Assembly (NCBI GenBank): GCA_029244725.1
Contig: JAQWQJ010000095.1
Coordinates: forward strand, 1-44,876
Direction of reading: 5' to 3'
Origin: Paracoccaceae bacterium
Lineage (GTDB): Bacteria; Pseudomonadota; Alphaproteobacteria; Rhodobacterales; Rhodobacteraceae
DNA: 44,876 bases
Notes under the pieces: generated by a model
Seen by the model: only the letters and a program-made list of their open reading frames with translations
Told to the model about the DNA's origin: nothing
Databases searched by the model: none
Program-made: the position numbers and the translations under genes
Shown here: positions 17,327 to 26,258 of the stretch, piece by piece
Position numbering within the stretch: position 1 is the stretch's first letter
Layout of the letters: each line of letters opens with the position of its first letter

Positions 17327-17426
17327 AATATATCACCGACGAAGGCGCCCAAAGGATCGTCATGGATCTGATACAGGGAAAATATCGCGCGATTGGTCAT
17401 GCGCGCGAGATACTAAGGGAAGCAAT

Positions 17427-18452
17427 ATGGTTACTAACCCAACAAATAAAAAATGGTTGGATCTGACGGTTGAGGAAACATTGGAACCTGATTTGAAAAT
17501 ATGCGACCCGCACCACCACCTTTGGGATTTTCGCACCGCTCATGTTGCCCACAAATACCTGATTGATGAGATCCTTTTGGACATGAATGCAGGCCACAAC
17601 GTTGTTTCGACAGTGTTTGTGGAAGGTGGTTCAATGTACAGGGCCACAGGTCCGAACGAAATGAAACCTGTAGGCGAAACGGAATATGCCAATGGGATCG
17701 CCGCGATGTGCGCTTCTGGACTATATGGCAATGCACAGGTTTGCGCAGGTATTGTCGGTGCTGCGGACCTGACGCTTGGCGATGCGGTCAAACCCGTGCT
17801 GGAGGCTCATCTGAAGGCCGGCGGTGGGCGATTTCGCGGAATCCGGCACCAGCTGAATTGGGATGCTAGCGACCTGATACCGACCGGGCGCACAAATCCG
17901 GGCATGTACACCAGCCAGGATGCAAATTTCCGCGAGGGTTTTGCCAGTCTTTCCCAATACGGTCTGAGCTTTGATGCCTGGTGTTATCACCCCCAACTGC
18001 CGCAGATGATCGAACTGGCCCAGGCCTTTCCCGACACCGTGATTATCCTAAATCATATTGGTGGCCCATTGGGGGCAGGGCCTTATGCCGGCAAGCGAAA
18101 AGAGATTTTTCCAGTCTGGAAACAGGCGATTTCCGACCTGGCTGCCTGTCCGAATGTTGTCGTGAAACTTGGTGGCCTGAATTTGGATTTAAATGGGTTT
18201 GGCTGGCACCTGAACGAGCGCCCGCCATCCAGTGAAATTCTTATGCAAACGACGCGACGCTATTATGAACACGCCATCGAACAATTCGGCGTTAAGCGAT
18301 GCATGTTTGAATCTGACTTTCCCCCCGACATGGTGGCCTGCAGCTACAACGTTTTATGGAATTCATTTAAGCGCCTGACTGCAGATTATAGCAGTTCGGA
18401 GAAGGCGGATTTGTACCATGACACGGCTAGCCGGATATACAAGCTGGATTGA
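17427..18452 (+). CDS. TIM-barrel amidohydrolase (COG3618-type)
   Basis: 341 residues from ATG 17427, which has AAGGGA upstream; the longer frame from 17286 is not gene-like. Motifs: ICDPHHHLWDF (metal-binding HxH), ILNHIGGP (His) and MFESDFPPD (catalytic Asp), as in lactonases and amidohydrolases of the LigI/fuconolactonase group. Members open lactones or decarboxylate ring acids, and the exact reaction cannot be told from sequence. First intact gene of the catabolic island, followed by an SDR on the same strand after 71 bases. A role in hydrolysing a lactone made by one of the neighbouring dehydrogenases is a reasonable guess. Confidence 0.85.
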   Translation: MVTNPTNKKWLDLTVEETLEPDLKICDPHHHLWDFRTAHVAHKYLIDEILLDMNAGHNVVSTVFVEGGSMYRATGPNEMKPVGETEYANGIAAMCASGLYGNAQVCAGIVGAADLTLGDAVKPVLEAHLKAGGGRFRGIRHQLNWDASDLIPTGRTNPGMYTSQDANFREGFASLSQYGLSFDAWCYHPQLPQMIELAQAFPDTVIILNHIGGPLGAGPYAGKRKEIFPVWKQAISDLAACPNVVVKLGGLNLDLNGFGWHLNERPPSSEILMQTTRRYYEHAIEQFGVKRCMFESDFPPDMVACSYNVLWNSFKRLTADYSSSEKADLYHDTASRIYKLD

Positions 18453-18523
18453 ATGGCAAAATTGATCAATGGCGATCGCAAGTGTGGCATCTGGCAGAAT
18501 GAACCAAACTAGGAGAAAACAGC

Positions 18524-19297
18524 ATGAAACACCCAGCTTGCGCGCTTGTCACAGGGGCTGCGTCTGGCATTGGCCGGGCGATCGCCATCAAGTTTTCCCG
18601 TGAAGGCTGGTCAGTTCTGGGCGTGGATCTGAATGCAGACGCGCTTGAAGAGACAGGGCAGCTTACATCAGGATATTCCGGCGCCTTCGAAGGTTTGGCG
18701 GTCGACATCACGGACAAAACAGCCCCGGATCAGGCCGTGGCGGCCGCAATCGAGAATTTTGGACGGTTGGACTGTCTGGTGAACAACGCCGGCATCGGTT
18801 TCGCCAAAAGCGCCGGGGACACTACGGACGAAGAATGGGACCGGTTCATTGCGGTAAACCAGACATCCGTGTTCCGGATGTCGCGCGAGGCGCTGAAAGT
18901 GCTGCCGGAAAACACAGGCAGTATCGTTAATATCGCATCCATCGCGGCTGTGGTCGGTCTGTCGGAGTCATTTTCCTATGTCACGACGAAAACAGCAGTG
19001 GTTGGGATGACGCGTCAACTGGCCACCGATTACGGACCACGCGGGATCAGGGTTAATGCCATCGCGCCGGGTCAGATCGAAACCCCGCTTACAGCAGAAC
19101 GGATTGCCGGAAATCCGCGTTTTGTGGCGTTCAACGTCGATCCGATTCCGTTCCCTCGCCTTGGGCATGTCGATGACATAGCCAATGCTGTTTATTTCCT
19201 GAGCTCTGATCAGGCTTCATATATCAATGGCCACACTCTGGTTGTCGACGGCGGTTGGACCGCAACCAACTTTTCGCGCAGGGGTTACGAAATGTGA
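18524..19297 (+). CDS. Short-chain dehydrogenase/reductase
   Basis: 257 residues, classical SDR. TGAASGIGRA cofactor loop, NNAG (with DCLV before it), catalytic Ser in IVNIASIAAVV, SYVTTK (Tyr-x3-Lys), and a C-terminal NGHTLVVDGGW. An Asp at the end of beta-2 (GVDLNADAL) predicts NAD rather than NADP. Preceded by AGGAGAAAACAGC. It oxidises an alcohol or reduces a ketone of the imported compound; substrate unknown. Converges on the LysR gene with 125 bases between. Confidence 0.9.
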   Translation: MKHPACALVTGAASGIGRAIAIKFSREGWSVLGVDLNADALEETGQLTSGYSGAFEGLAVDITDKTAPDQAVAAAIENFGRLDCLVNNAGIGFAKSAGDTTDEEWDRFIAVNQTSVFRMSREALKVLPENTGSIVNIASIAAVVGLSESFSYVTTKTAVVGMTRQLATDYGPRGIRVNAIAPGQIETPLTAERIAGNPRFVAFNVDPIPFPRLGHVDDIANAVYFLSSDQASYINGHTLVVDGGWTATNFSRRGYEM

Positions 19298-19422
19298 CGC
19301 GCCAAACGGCGACAGGCAGATAAAGCGCGGGCGATCAGTGTTACAGGTCGGTGGTGATTAGGCCGGGTCAGGTGCACCAACCTTGAGGCGAAACAGCTGA
19401 AATGCTTATCGCAAATGGGCAG

Positions 19423-20361
19423 TCATCGGTCGTTTTGACCAGGGCTGGTAGGTGACCAATCCAGTTTTTGGAATCCTGTGACCAAATGATCGATGAATAA
19501 TCTTGTCTTCACCGACAAGTGCCGCTTGCTATGATAAACCGCGTAAATTCCAGTGTCGAAATCGGTCGCCGTCGCGTCATACTCGTCAAGCACACCTTGC
19601 AGGCGCCCATTTGCCAATTTGTTCTGGATCGACCAACTGGGAAGCAGTGCAACGCCAACACCGGCCAAAGCGGCAAAGCGCAACGTCTCGGCATTGTTGG
19701 TGTGAAGGTTACCTGTCGGACGCATTTCAATTGGCGCGCTGTCTGGGCCTCGAAACCGCCAGATCGAAGGTAAGCCGTCGGAAATGTAGGTCAAGCAATT
19801 ATGCCCGGAAAGATCACTAGGCGAGGTCGGTGCCGGGTTATGGGCCCAATAATCCGGACTTGCGCAGATGACCCTTGGGTTGTCCCCGATCCGCCGCACG
19901 ATCAGCGAAGAATCCGACAGGTTTCCGGTGCGAACGGCGACATCGATTGTATTTTCGATAAGATCCAGATCTGAATCGATGAACCTGAGTTCTACTTTCA
20001 GGTCAGGGTAGCGTGTCAGAAACTCGGGCATCAATGGTGCGATATGTTGCGTGCCAAGCGAGATACGTGATTGTACCCGCAACGTGCCATAAGGCCGGTC
20101 GTTGAGTTGCGTGACCTCTCCACGCATCTCCTCCAGATCCTGAAGCAGGCGTTCGGCGCGTTGCAAATAGACTTGTCCTGCTTCGGTTAACGATAGCTTT
20201 CGGCTGGTTCGGTTAAGAAGACGTACGCCCAGATCATCCTCGAGCGCAGTGATATGTCGCGAAACGCTTGCTGGCGACAAGCCAAACATGCGGCCTGCAC
20301 CTGACATACTACCCATCTGATTCGTGTGAAGAAACAGACGCATTGCTTTGATGTTATCCAT
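19423..20361 (-). CDS. LysR-family transcriptional regulator
   Basis: 312 residues. N-terminal winged HTH (SGAGRMFGLSPASVSRHITA, then LEDDLGVRLLNRTSRKLSLTEAG) and a periplasmic-binding-like effector domain with the VAVRTGNL segment typical of the AaeR/DmlR branch. Transcribed away from the chimeric SDR at 20579, the classic arrangement for a LysR regulator and its target. A dyad near its start is a likely operator. Effector unknown; probably an acid intermediate of the island. Confidence 0.9.
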   Translation of the reverse strand: MDNIKAMRLFLHTNQMGSMSGAGRMFGLSPASVSRHITALEDDLGVRLLNRTSRKLSLTEAGQVYLQRAERLLQDLEEMRGEVTQLNDRPYGTLRVQSRISLGTQHIAPLMPEFLTRYPDLKVELRFIDSDLDLIENTIDVAVRTGNLSDSSLIVRRIGDNPRVICASPDYWAHNPAPTSPSDLSGHNCLTYISDGLPSIWRFRGPDSAPIEMRPTGNLHTNNAETLRFAALAGVGVALLPSWSIQNKLANGRLQGVLDEYDATATDFDTGIYAVYHSKRHLSVKTRLFIDHLVTGFQKLDWSPTSPGQNDR

Positions 20362-20385
20362 ACTATCTTTGCGCTACCTGAAAAC

Positions 20386-20410
20386 ATATGGCTCAAAATG
20401 AGACCATATC
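20386..20410. promoter_or_regulatory. Candidate LysR operator dyad
   Basis: ATATGGCTC and GAGACCATAT flank a short A-rich centre, 25-49 bases upstream of the LysR start codon. The dyad is imperfect (one extra base in the right arm) but has T-N11-A spacing as LysR-type sites do. A second ATACCATATAG lies 16 bases on. Assignment rests on position and symmetry only. Confidence 0.4.
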
Positions 20411-20578
20411 GTCGAAATACCATATAGGTTAAACCGTTCAAATACCACCAAGCCTGATCCTTCATCCGGGTATCGGGTTACTTTGGTGCGGTGGTATGAA
20501 TTTGACCGGTAATCAAGTGGGCCATCGTCATGCAATGTAGGGTGATGATGTTCCCGCCTGTCAAAGACGAGGCAAAAG

Positions 20579-21495
20579 ATGCGTTTGAAAAATAAGGTGG
20601 CAATAATTACCGGTGCCGCATCTGGTATGGGGGCCGCGACCGCGAAAGTCTTTGCCAATGAAGGTGCGAAAGTGATCGTCACGGACATAGCCACACAGGA
20701 AGCTGCCGCGCTGGCCGAGGAAATCGTCGCGGCTGGTGGTGAGGCCGGTTTCCTGAAGCTGGATGTCGCAAACGAGGCTGATTGGGCGCGAGCGGTTGGC
20801 GAGACGAATTCGGTTTATGGCCAGATCGATATATTGATCAACAATGCAGGTATCAGCGGCAGTCACCCGGACAGGTTGAACATCGGCATCTGGGATGAAC
20901 AGATGAACATCTATGCCAGGGGGGCGTTTCTGGGCACGCAGGTGGTTATCCCGATCATGCAGAGGGCAGGGGTCCGCGTGGTCGATACTGAAACCGGCAG
21001 TGACCAGCCGCCGGGTGTGCCGGGCGAATTGTGGGTTCGCGGGTATAGCGTGATGTCGAGGTATTACAAAAAGCCGGACGAGACAGTGGCCAGTTTAGAC
21101 CAGGATGGGTGGTTCTATGCCGGCGATATGGGGAATGGATCGACGACGGCTATTTGCGTTTTTTGGGCCGTTTCAAAGATATGCTAAAGGTCGGCGGCGA
21201 AAACGTCGATCCGATGGAGGCAGAGGGCCTGTTACTGTCTCATCCGGAAATATCCCAAGTGGCGGTTGTCGGCTATCCAGACGAGAAATTGTCCGAGGTC
21301 GCGGTCGCTTTTGTTCAAACTGTACTGGGCAGCGATCTCACTGAAGACGGGGTTATAATGTTTTGCCGGGGTAACGTTGCCAGCTTTAAAATTCCCCGTC
21401 ACGTGATATTCGTCGACGATTTTCCGATGACTGCATCAGGCAAGATCCGCAAAGTCGAACTAAGGAAAAAAGCATTGCGAATTTTGTCGACGTGA
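20579..21495 (+). pseudogene. SDR fused to acyl-CoA ligase tail, frameshifted
   Basis: The first 131 codons (RLKNKVAIITGAASGMGAAT ... VVIPIMQRAG) are nearly the same as the N-terminal half of the intact SDR at 21709. At about 20970 the frame passes directly into the C-terminal part of an AMP-forming acyl-CoA ligase: PGVPGELWVRG, DGWFYAGDMG. At the GGGG run 21130-21133 one base is missing, and the ligase continues in another frame: YLRFLGRFKDMLKVGGENV, then DDFPMTASGKIRK with the catalytic lysine. The SDR lacks Tyr-x3-Lys and the ligase lacks its AMP-binding core, so neither can work. It looks like a deletion joining a duplicated SDR to a ligase, followed by a frameshift, or by a homopolymer sequencing error. 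Confidence 0.85.
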
Positions 21496-21708
21496 TCTGG
21501 GCAGAACGTTCTGCACCCCAACTAGCCGAACTTTTCTTTGCGTATTATGCAAAGCTACCATTCGATAGGAGCCTATTATATTCATATTTCGTACGAGTTA
21601 TTGAGTGCTCATCAAAATCCCGGGTCGCAGGTTTTTCGCGAATCCAGCGCTTGGCCGGGAAGTGTCGAAGCAGAAAGCATCGAAATTGAAAATCGAGAAG
21701 GACAGAAA

Positions 21709-22458
21709 GTGCGTTTAAAAAACAAGGTCGCGATTATTACCGGTGCCGCGTCTGGCTTAGGGGCAGCGACAGCAAAGATGTTCGGCGAACAAGGTGCTAA
21801 AGTGATCGTCACGGACCGTGACGCGGACGAGGGTACCGCGGTGGCTGAGGAGATTGTTGCTGCCGGTGGCGAGGCGCTTTTCCTGAAACTGGATGTCACA
21901 AGTGAGGATGACTGGGCAAATGCCGTTGCCAAGATTGTGTCGGCCTATGGCACGATCGATATATTGGTCAACAACGCCGGTGTCAGTGGCAGCCACCCGG
22001 ATAAGCTGAACACGGACACCTGGGATGTGCAGATGGAGGTTTGTGCCAGAGGTCCGTTCCTGGGTATGCGGGTCGTCATCCCGATAATGCAGAAGGCCGG
22101 GATAGGCTCTATCGTGAACGTATCTTCGGTCTCGGGTCTTGTTGGTCTGCCCTGGATTCATATGGGGTATAACGCCGCTAAAGGGGCTGTGCGTATGGCA
22201 ACAAAGGCCGCCGCGGTCCACTACACATCGGAAGGTATCCGTACGAATTCAGTCCATCCGGGCATGATGCCGGCCATGAAAACCGCGATGCTGAGCGGCG
22301 ATCCGGAAGCACGCAAGGAAAGAATTGCCCGCGTGCCGATCCAGCGTGTGGCCCGGTGCGAGGAAGTCGCCTATGCGATCCTGTTCCTGGCCAGTGACGA
22401 AGCCTCCTATATCTCGGGGGTTGAATTGCCCGTGGATGGTGGCTGGACTTGCCAGTGA
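21709..22458 (+). CDS. Short-chain dehydrogenase/reductase (intact paralogue)
   Basis: 249 residues from GTG 21709, with GAGAAGGAC upstream. The upstream frame from 21538 is not SDR-like. TGAASGLGAAT loop, NNAG, Ser in IVNVSSVSGLV, YNAAK (catalytic Tyr and Lys), NSVHPG and GVELPVDGGW. Asp after beta-2 (VTDRD) points to NAD. Related to cyclic-alcohol and hydroxysteroid dehydrogenases such as the cyclopentanol/cyclohexanol type. It is the functional copy of the truncated SDR at 20579. Confidence 0.9.
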   Translation: MRLKNKVAIITGAASGLGAATAKMFGEQGAKVIVTDRDADEGTAVAEEIVAAGGEALFLKLDVTSEDDWANAVAKIVSAYGTIDILVNNAGVSGSHPDKLNTDTWDVQMEVCARGPFLGMRVVIPIMQKAGIGSIVNVSSVSGLVGLPWIHMGYNAAKGAVRMATKAAAVHYTSEGIRTNSVHPGMMPAMKTAMLSGDPEARKERIARVPIQRVARCEEVAYAILFLASDEASYISGVELPVDGGWTCQ

Positions 22459-22513
22459 CGCAAGAATCCGGTGGGCGAAAGCCTGCCGATAAACAATAAG
22501 GGGAGTGGGCGCA

Positions 22514-23503
22514 ATGGTCTCTCGACGTGACGCCAAAGAATGGGGAAAGACGCATCTGAAGGGGGTGTTTTCCAGCCCCTCGGCGCCTTTCACCGCTGAT
22601 TTTGCGCTGGATACGGCTGGTATCGTCAAAAATGTCGAACGGGTGGTTGCCAATGGCGCCAGCGGTGTGGGGTCCGGTTTTCTTGACGCCTTTGGCCTGA
22701 CCATCGTGCAGCGAAAGCAGATGATGGATCTGGTTGCAGAGACAACGGGCAACCGTGCGATGTGCACATTCTACACCTCTGATCATAGTGTGGCCGAAAC
22801 GATTGATCTTAGCCTTCACGCCAAGGCGATTGGGGCAGAAGCGGTCATTCTTTGGGTTCCCTATGAATGGGCGTCCTCGCAGGAGCTGATGCACGACTAT
22901 ATCGAATATGTCGCTGAAAATGTGGACATGCCGATCATTGTGTTCAACACCCCGCATTCGGGCATGACGATGACGCATGAAACAATGGCGCGCATTGCGA
23001 AAATTCCAAATGTCTGCGGTTTCAAGAACGCGATTAAAGACCCCCAGCATACAATCCGCGCGATGGAGATGTTTGGTGACGAGGTCGTCTTGTCCTACCC
23101 GTTTGAGGATCACCTGCTGGAGATGACTGTCGAGCATGGTCAGCAAGCGCTGATAGGATCGACCAGCGTCTATCTGATGCAAAGTCCCGAACGGCAGCCG
23201 ATTGTCGATTACCTGCGGCTTGCCGGGCAGGGCGACATAGTGGGTGCCACCCGCATCCGCGACGAACTGGAACCGCTGCGCAAAGTCTGGGCCAGCATCT
23301 ATGAGGTGTTGTGGGATGAGAAAAAGGCCGTGCATCCCGTGGGTCTGGTGAAATACTGGATGGATATTTTGGGCATGGCCGGTGGGCCACTGGGGCCACC
23401 GATGCAACAACCCGACCAAACCACCAAGGCGGCGTTCCGCGAACGTCTGGATGCGGCGGGTTGGGAACAGCTGCTGTTTCTCAGCCGCTTCCGGCAGGAT
23501 TGA
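22514..23503 (+). CDS. DapA-family lyase/aldolase
   Basis: 329 residues from ATG 22514, with GGGAG eight bases upstream. Dihydrodipicolinate synthase/N-acetylneuraminate lyase superfamily: GVFSSPSAPFT start and the Schiff-base lysine Lys171 in VCGFKNAIKD. The tyrosine that normally precedes Asn-x-Pro is Phe144 (IIVFNTP), and the usual GTTGE loop reads GVGSGFLDAF, so this is not lysine biosynthesis. The C-terminal 60 residues extend beyond the typical length near 300. Family members cleave or form bonds next to 2-oxo acids. Here it probably splits a side chain or hydrates a ring product; substrate unknown. Confidence 0.8.
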   Translation: MVSRRDAKEWGKTHLKGVFSSPSAPFTADFALDTAGIVKNVERVVANGASGVGSGFLDAFGLTIVQRKQMMDLVAETTGNRAMCTFYTSDHSVAETIDLSLHAKAIGAEAVILWVPYEWASSQELMHDYIEYVAENVDMPIIVFNTPHSGMTMTHETMARIAKIPNVCGFKNAIKDPQHTIRAMEMFGDEVVLSYPFEDHLLEMTVEHGQQALIGSTSVYLMQSPERQPIVDYLRLAGQGDIVGATRIRDELEPLRKVWASIYEVLWDEKKAVHPVGLVKYWMDILGMAGGPLGPPMQQPDQTTKAAFRERLDAAGWEQLLFLSRFRQD

Positions 23504-23521
23504 GTTAATGGGTAGAATTTT

Positions 23522-24277
23522 ATGGCTGTCCTGACAGGCAAGACGGTTATCGTGACCGGTGCAGCCGGTGGTATCGGCCGCGCCATTGCGCAAGAAGCCG
23601 GGCGCGCGGGTGCGCGGCTGGCGCTGGTTGATGCCGATGCGGCGCGTCTGGGCGAGACGGTGAAGGCGATACAATCCGATGGCGCAGAGGTTCTGCCCTG
23701 GGTAGTGGATATGACTGACCGTGTATTGTGGCAAAAGACCATCGACGACATTGCAGCGCATTTCGGTGGGATCGATGTGATGGTGAACAACGCCATGTGG
23801 GTCAGATACGAGCCGATGGCCGAGGTGCAGGAGGACGTCTATCGACGTCAGATGGCAATTGGTCTGGACGCGGTTTATTGGGGCATTCAGGCGGTCACGC
23901 CACATATGATTGCGCGAGGCGCCGGCAGCGTTGTCAACATGACCTCGCCCGCATCGGTGCACGGCATTCCCAACGGGTCGGTCTATGCTGCGGTCAAGGG
24001 CGCGATCTCTGCCCTGACACGCCAGTGCGCGGTGGAGTTGGGGCAAAAGGGCATCCGTGTGAACGCCGTCGCGCCGGGGCCGATACCAACACCGGGCACA
24101 ATGCGCGTGGTGGATGAAGACGGCTGGAAAAAGCGCCTTGTGCGATCGCCATTAGGCCGTCTGTCCACACCAGAAGGTGTGGCGCGCGTCGTGGTGTTCC
24201 TGGCATCGGATGCGGCGGATTGCGTCAATGGCGATGTGGTTTTTGCAGATGGTGGGCGATCCGTCTCTGCGATGTGA
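23522..24277 (+). CDS. Short-chain dehydrogenase/reductase
   Basis: 251 residues, 18 bases after the lyase gene. TGAAGGIGRA loop, VMVNNAMW (a variant of NNAG), Ser in VVNMTSPAS, SVYAAVK (Tyr-x3-Lys), NAVAPGPI and NGDVVFADGG. Asp after beta-2 (LVDADAA) predicts NAD. Co-transcribed with the DapA-type lyase and the hydrolase, so likely acts on the same intermediates. Generic SDR; a BadH-like role cannot be excluded. Confidence 0.88.
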   Translation: MAVLTGKTVIVTGAAGGIGRAIAQEAGRAGARLALVDADAARLGETVKAIQSDGAEVLPWVVDMTDRVLWQKTIDDIAAHFGGIDVMVNNAMWVRYEPMAEVQEDVYRRQMAIGLDAVYWGIQAVTPHMIARGAGSVVNMTSPASVHGIPNGSVYAAVKGAISALTRQCAVELGQKGIRVNAVAPGPIPTPGTMRVVDEDGWKKRLVRSPLGRLSTPEGVARVVVFLASDAADCVNGDVVFADGGRSVSAM

Positions 24278-24306
24278 ATTATTTGACCGGTTATCGAAAG
24301 GATCTG

Positions 24307-25173
24307 ATGATGCGAAAGAACGTGGAATTCAAAACACTGGATGGAACGCCGCTTTCCGCGTTTCTCTATACGCCGGACAGCGGCGAAAGCCCGTTTCCCG
24401 CAATCGTGCTTAGCCATGGTTTTGGCGCGGTCAAGGAAATGGCGCTGGACCAATTTGCCGATGTCTTCTGCGAGGCGGGTTTTGCTTGCCTTGTCTATGA
24501 TCATCGCAACACCGGGGCCAGCGGGGGCGCACCGCGCGGTGAAATCGATCCGTGGCAGCAGATTTCCGATATGCGCGATGCGATTACCTATGCGGCAAGC
24601 CGCCCAGAAGTAGCCGCAGATCGGATTGGCCTGTGGGGCACCAGCTTTTCGGGCGGTCACAGTCTGGTCGTGGCGGCGACCGATGCGCGGATCAAATGCG
24701 TCGTGTCTGTTGTGCCGACAATCAGCGGGCATGAAAATACGATCCGGGCGCTTACCACAGACGGCTATGGTGCGTTTCTGAAAGAGGTCCATGAGGAACG
24801 CGCGGCCCGTCAGCGTGGCGAGGAGCCCCGGAGTATTCCAATCTCGAAAGAAGGCGACGAAAGCTTTGAATGGAGCAAGGTTGCAGGCGCCGGTACGACC
24901 TATGTCAATGCCTGCACATTGCTGAGCCGGGGCCTGCGCGACACTTATGAACCGGGCAGCTATATCGCGGCTATCTCCCCGACGCCGTTGCTGATGGCGG
25001 TGGCAACGCATGACGCGAAATGCCTGACCGACCTGCAGCTAGAGGCCTATTCGGCGGCGCATGAACCCAAACGGCTGGAGATGTTTCCAGGTGGTCATTA
25101 CGATCCCTATACCAAGCAACTGGCCGCCATCGCGTCGGCGTCGCGCGACTGGTTCGCGAAGTATTTGCAGTAG
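24307..25173 (+). CDS. Alpha/beta hydrolase (X-Pro dipeptidyl/DlhH-like)
   Basis: 288 residues. ATG 24307 or 24310, with AAAGGA upstream. Canonical fold: LSHGFG oxyanion region, nucleophile Ser113 in LWGTSFSGG, acid in the VATHDAKCLTDLQ loop and histidine in FPGGHYDPYT. The insertion between residues 150 and 215 forms a cap. It hydrolyses an ester, lactone, thioester or carbon-carbon bond; a ring or side-chain step in this pathway is likely. Last gene of the plus-strand unit that began at 21709. Confidence 0.85.
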   Translation: MMRKNVEFKTLDGTPLSAFLYTPDSGESPFPAIVLSHGFGAVKEMALDQFADVFCEAGFACLVYDHRNTGASGGAPRGEIDPWQQISDMRDAITYAASRPEVAADRIGLWGTSFSGGHSLVVAATDARIKCVVSVVPTISGHENTIRALTTDGYGAFLKEVHEERAARQRGEEPRSIPISKEGDESFEWSKVAGAGTTYVNACTLLSRGLRDTYEPGSYIAAISPTPLLMAVATHDAKCLTDLQLEAYSAAHEPKRLEMFPGGHYDPYTKQLAAIASASRDWFAKYLQ

Positions 25174-25331
25174 CTATCTGTTCAATCAGACCCTACGTCA
25201 TGCATGTGCTCTGGTCTTGGGACAGACCGGGGCACACCCAGCACGCAAAAGAACATTTGGGAAAGACCAGCCTTCTGATGCACCATAGCCAATTTCACCA
25301 AAAACGCAGTGAATGCCTTCGACGGCTTGCA

Positions 25332-26057
25332 CTATGTCGGTTCTCCATCAGACAGGTTGGCCATTTGCTCAGCAGCTCGACGCATTGCCGGCAAATAGTG
25401 CTCGGGTTGAAAACGGGATGCGGGACTGGTTGTCGAAAGCGATCCTAAGCATTGCCCATTCAAGTCAAGCACCGGAATTGCAATCGCCGATATATCGGGT
25501 AAGGTTCTTCCTCCACCACCGATAGAAATTGCTTCCTTCAGGGCTTTTGAAATGCGTTTGGTACTGGGCAGTGTATGTCCGGCCTCGCGAACGCGCTCGG
25601 ATAAGTTGGTCGGCCCAAAGGCGAGCCAAATGGCACCTGACGCACTGTCTTTATAGGATAGCTCCGCGCCTACTTTCAGATCAGCCCGCAGCATACTTCG
25701 CGATTCGGCCCGTTGCGCGATGACAAGCCTGTCCTGTTCGAGCAACACCAGCGATACGGCCTCACTCAGTTCAGCGGCCAGTTCGTCGAGTAGCGGTTGG
25801 GTTCGCTCACCAAACCCCGCCTGCTGCATGGCTGCTGCGCCAAAGCGGCAAGCGCGGGTTGAGAGGCGATAGCCGCCATCTGGTAGACGTTCCATCCATC
25901 CCGCAATCGTCAATGTATGTAGCCGTTGATAGGTCGTCGCACGCGATTCGCCGGTCAGCCGGGAAAGGTTTGATATGCGGATTGGTGCCTGTTGCTCGGC
26001 CGCAACTTCCAGCAGCTGAAAGCATTTAAGCACTGAAGATAAGGGTCTGACCTGCAT
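25332..26057 (-). CDS. IclR-family transcriptional regulator
   Basis: 241 residues from ATG 26057; the reading from TTG 26114 runs through the likely promoter and is rejected. N-terminal winged HTH (PIRISNLSRLTGESRATTYQ) and C-terminal IclR effector domain (VLLEQDRLVIAQRAESRSML, SAIAIPVLDLNGQCLGSLS). Divergent from the TRAP transporter, so probably its regulator and possibly that of the long operon. The ligand is likely the imported acid or its CoA derivative (inference). Confidence 0.88.
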   Translation of the reverse strand: MQVRPLSSVLKCFQLLEVAAEQQAPIRISNLSRLTGESRATTYQRLHTLTIAGWMERLPDGGYRLSTRACRFGAAAMQQAGFGERTQPLLDELAAELSEAVSLVLLEQDRLVIAQRAESRSMLRADLKVGAELSYKDSASGAIWLAFGPTNLSERVREAGHTLPSTKRISKALKEAISIGGGGRTLPDISAIAIPVLDLNGQCLGSLSTTSPASRFQPEHYLPAMRRAAEQMANLSDGEPT

Positions 26058-26081
26058 GTGTTTCCTTCCAAAAGTGTATGT

Positions 26082-26128
26082 TATAAAAATACATTGACTT
26101 CTATAAAAATACAAGAGAAATATTCTCT
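26082..26128. promoter_or_regulatory. Candidate IclR operator/promoter region
   Basis: Two exact copies of TATAAAAATACA start 20 bases apart (about 26082 and 26102), i.e. two helical turns, with TTGACT between them. They are followed by the dyad AGAGAA-ATA-TTCTCT at 26114-26128. This AT-rich block in the divergent region between iclR and dctP has the layout expected of regulator sites over promoters. Confidence 0.5.
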
Positions 26129-26258
26129 ACCTTTGGGATCGTGGTTTTGTGATCTCGTTGGCTGACAAATAATCGCAGCAGCAGGTGTGATCGAAAGACA
26201 TTGCCGCAAGGGCTGCTCAAGCGACTTTCAATACTAAACCCGTTCGGGAGGACATTTC

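Noticed and set aside
22178-24046. 622-codon minus-strand open frame
   Set aside because: It lies antisense to the DapA-type lyase and SDR genes, both of which have complete family motifs. The antisense product is rich in His, Arg and Pro with no domain; it is a GC-driven shadow.
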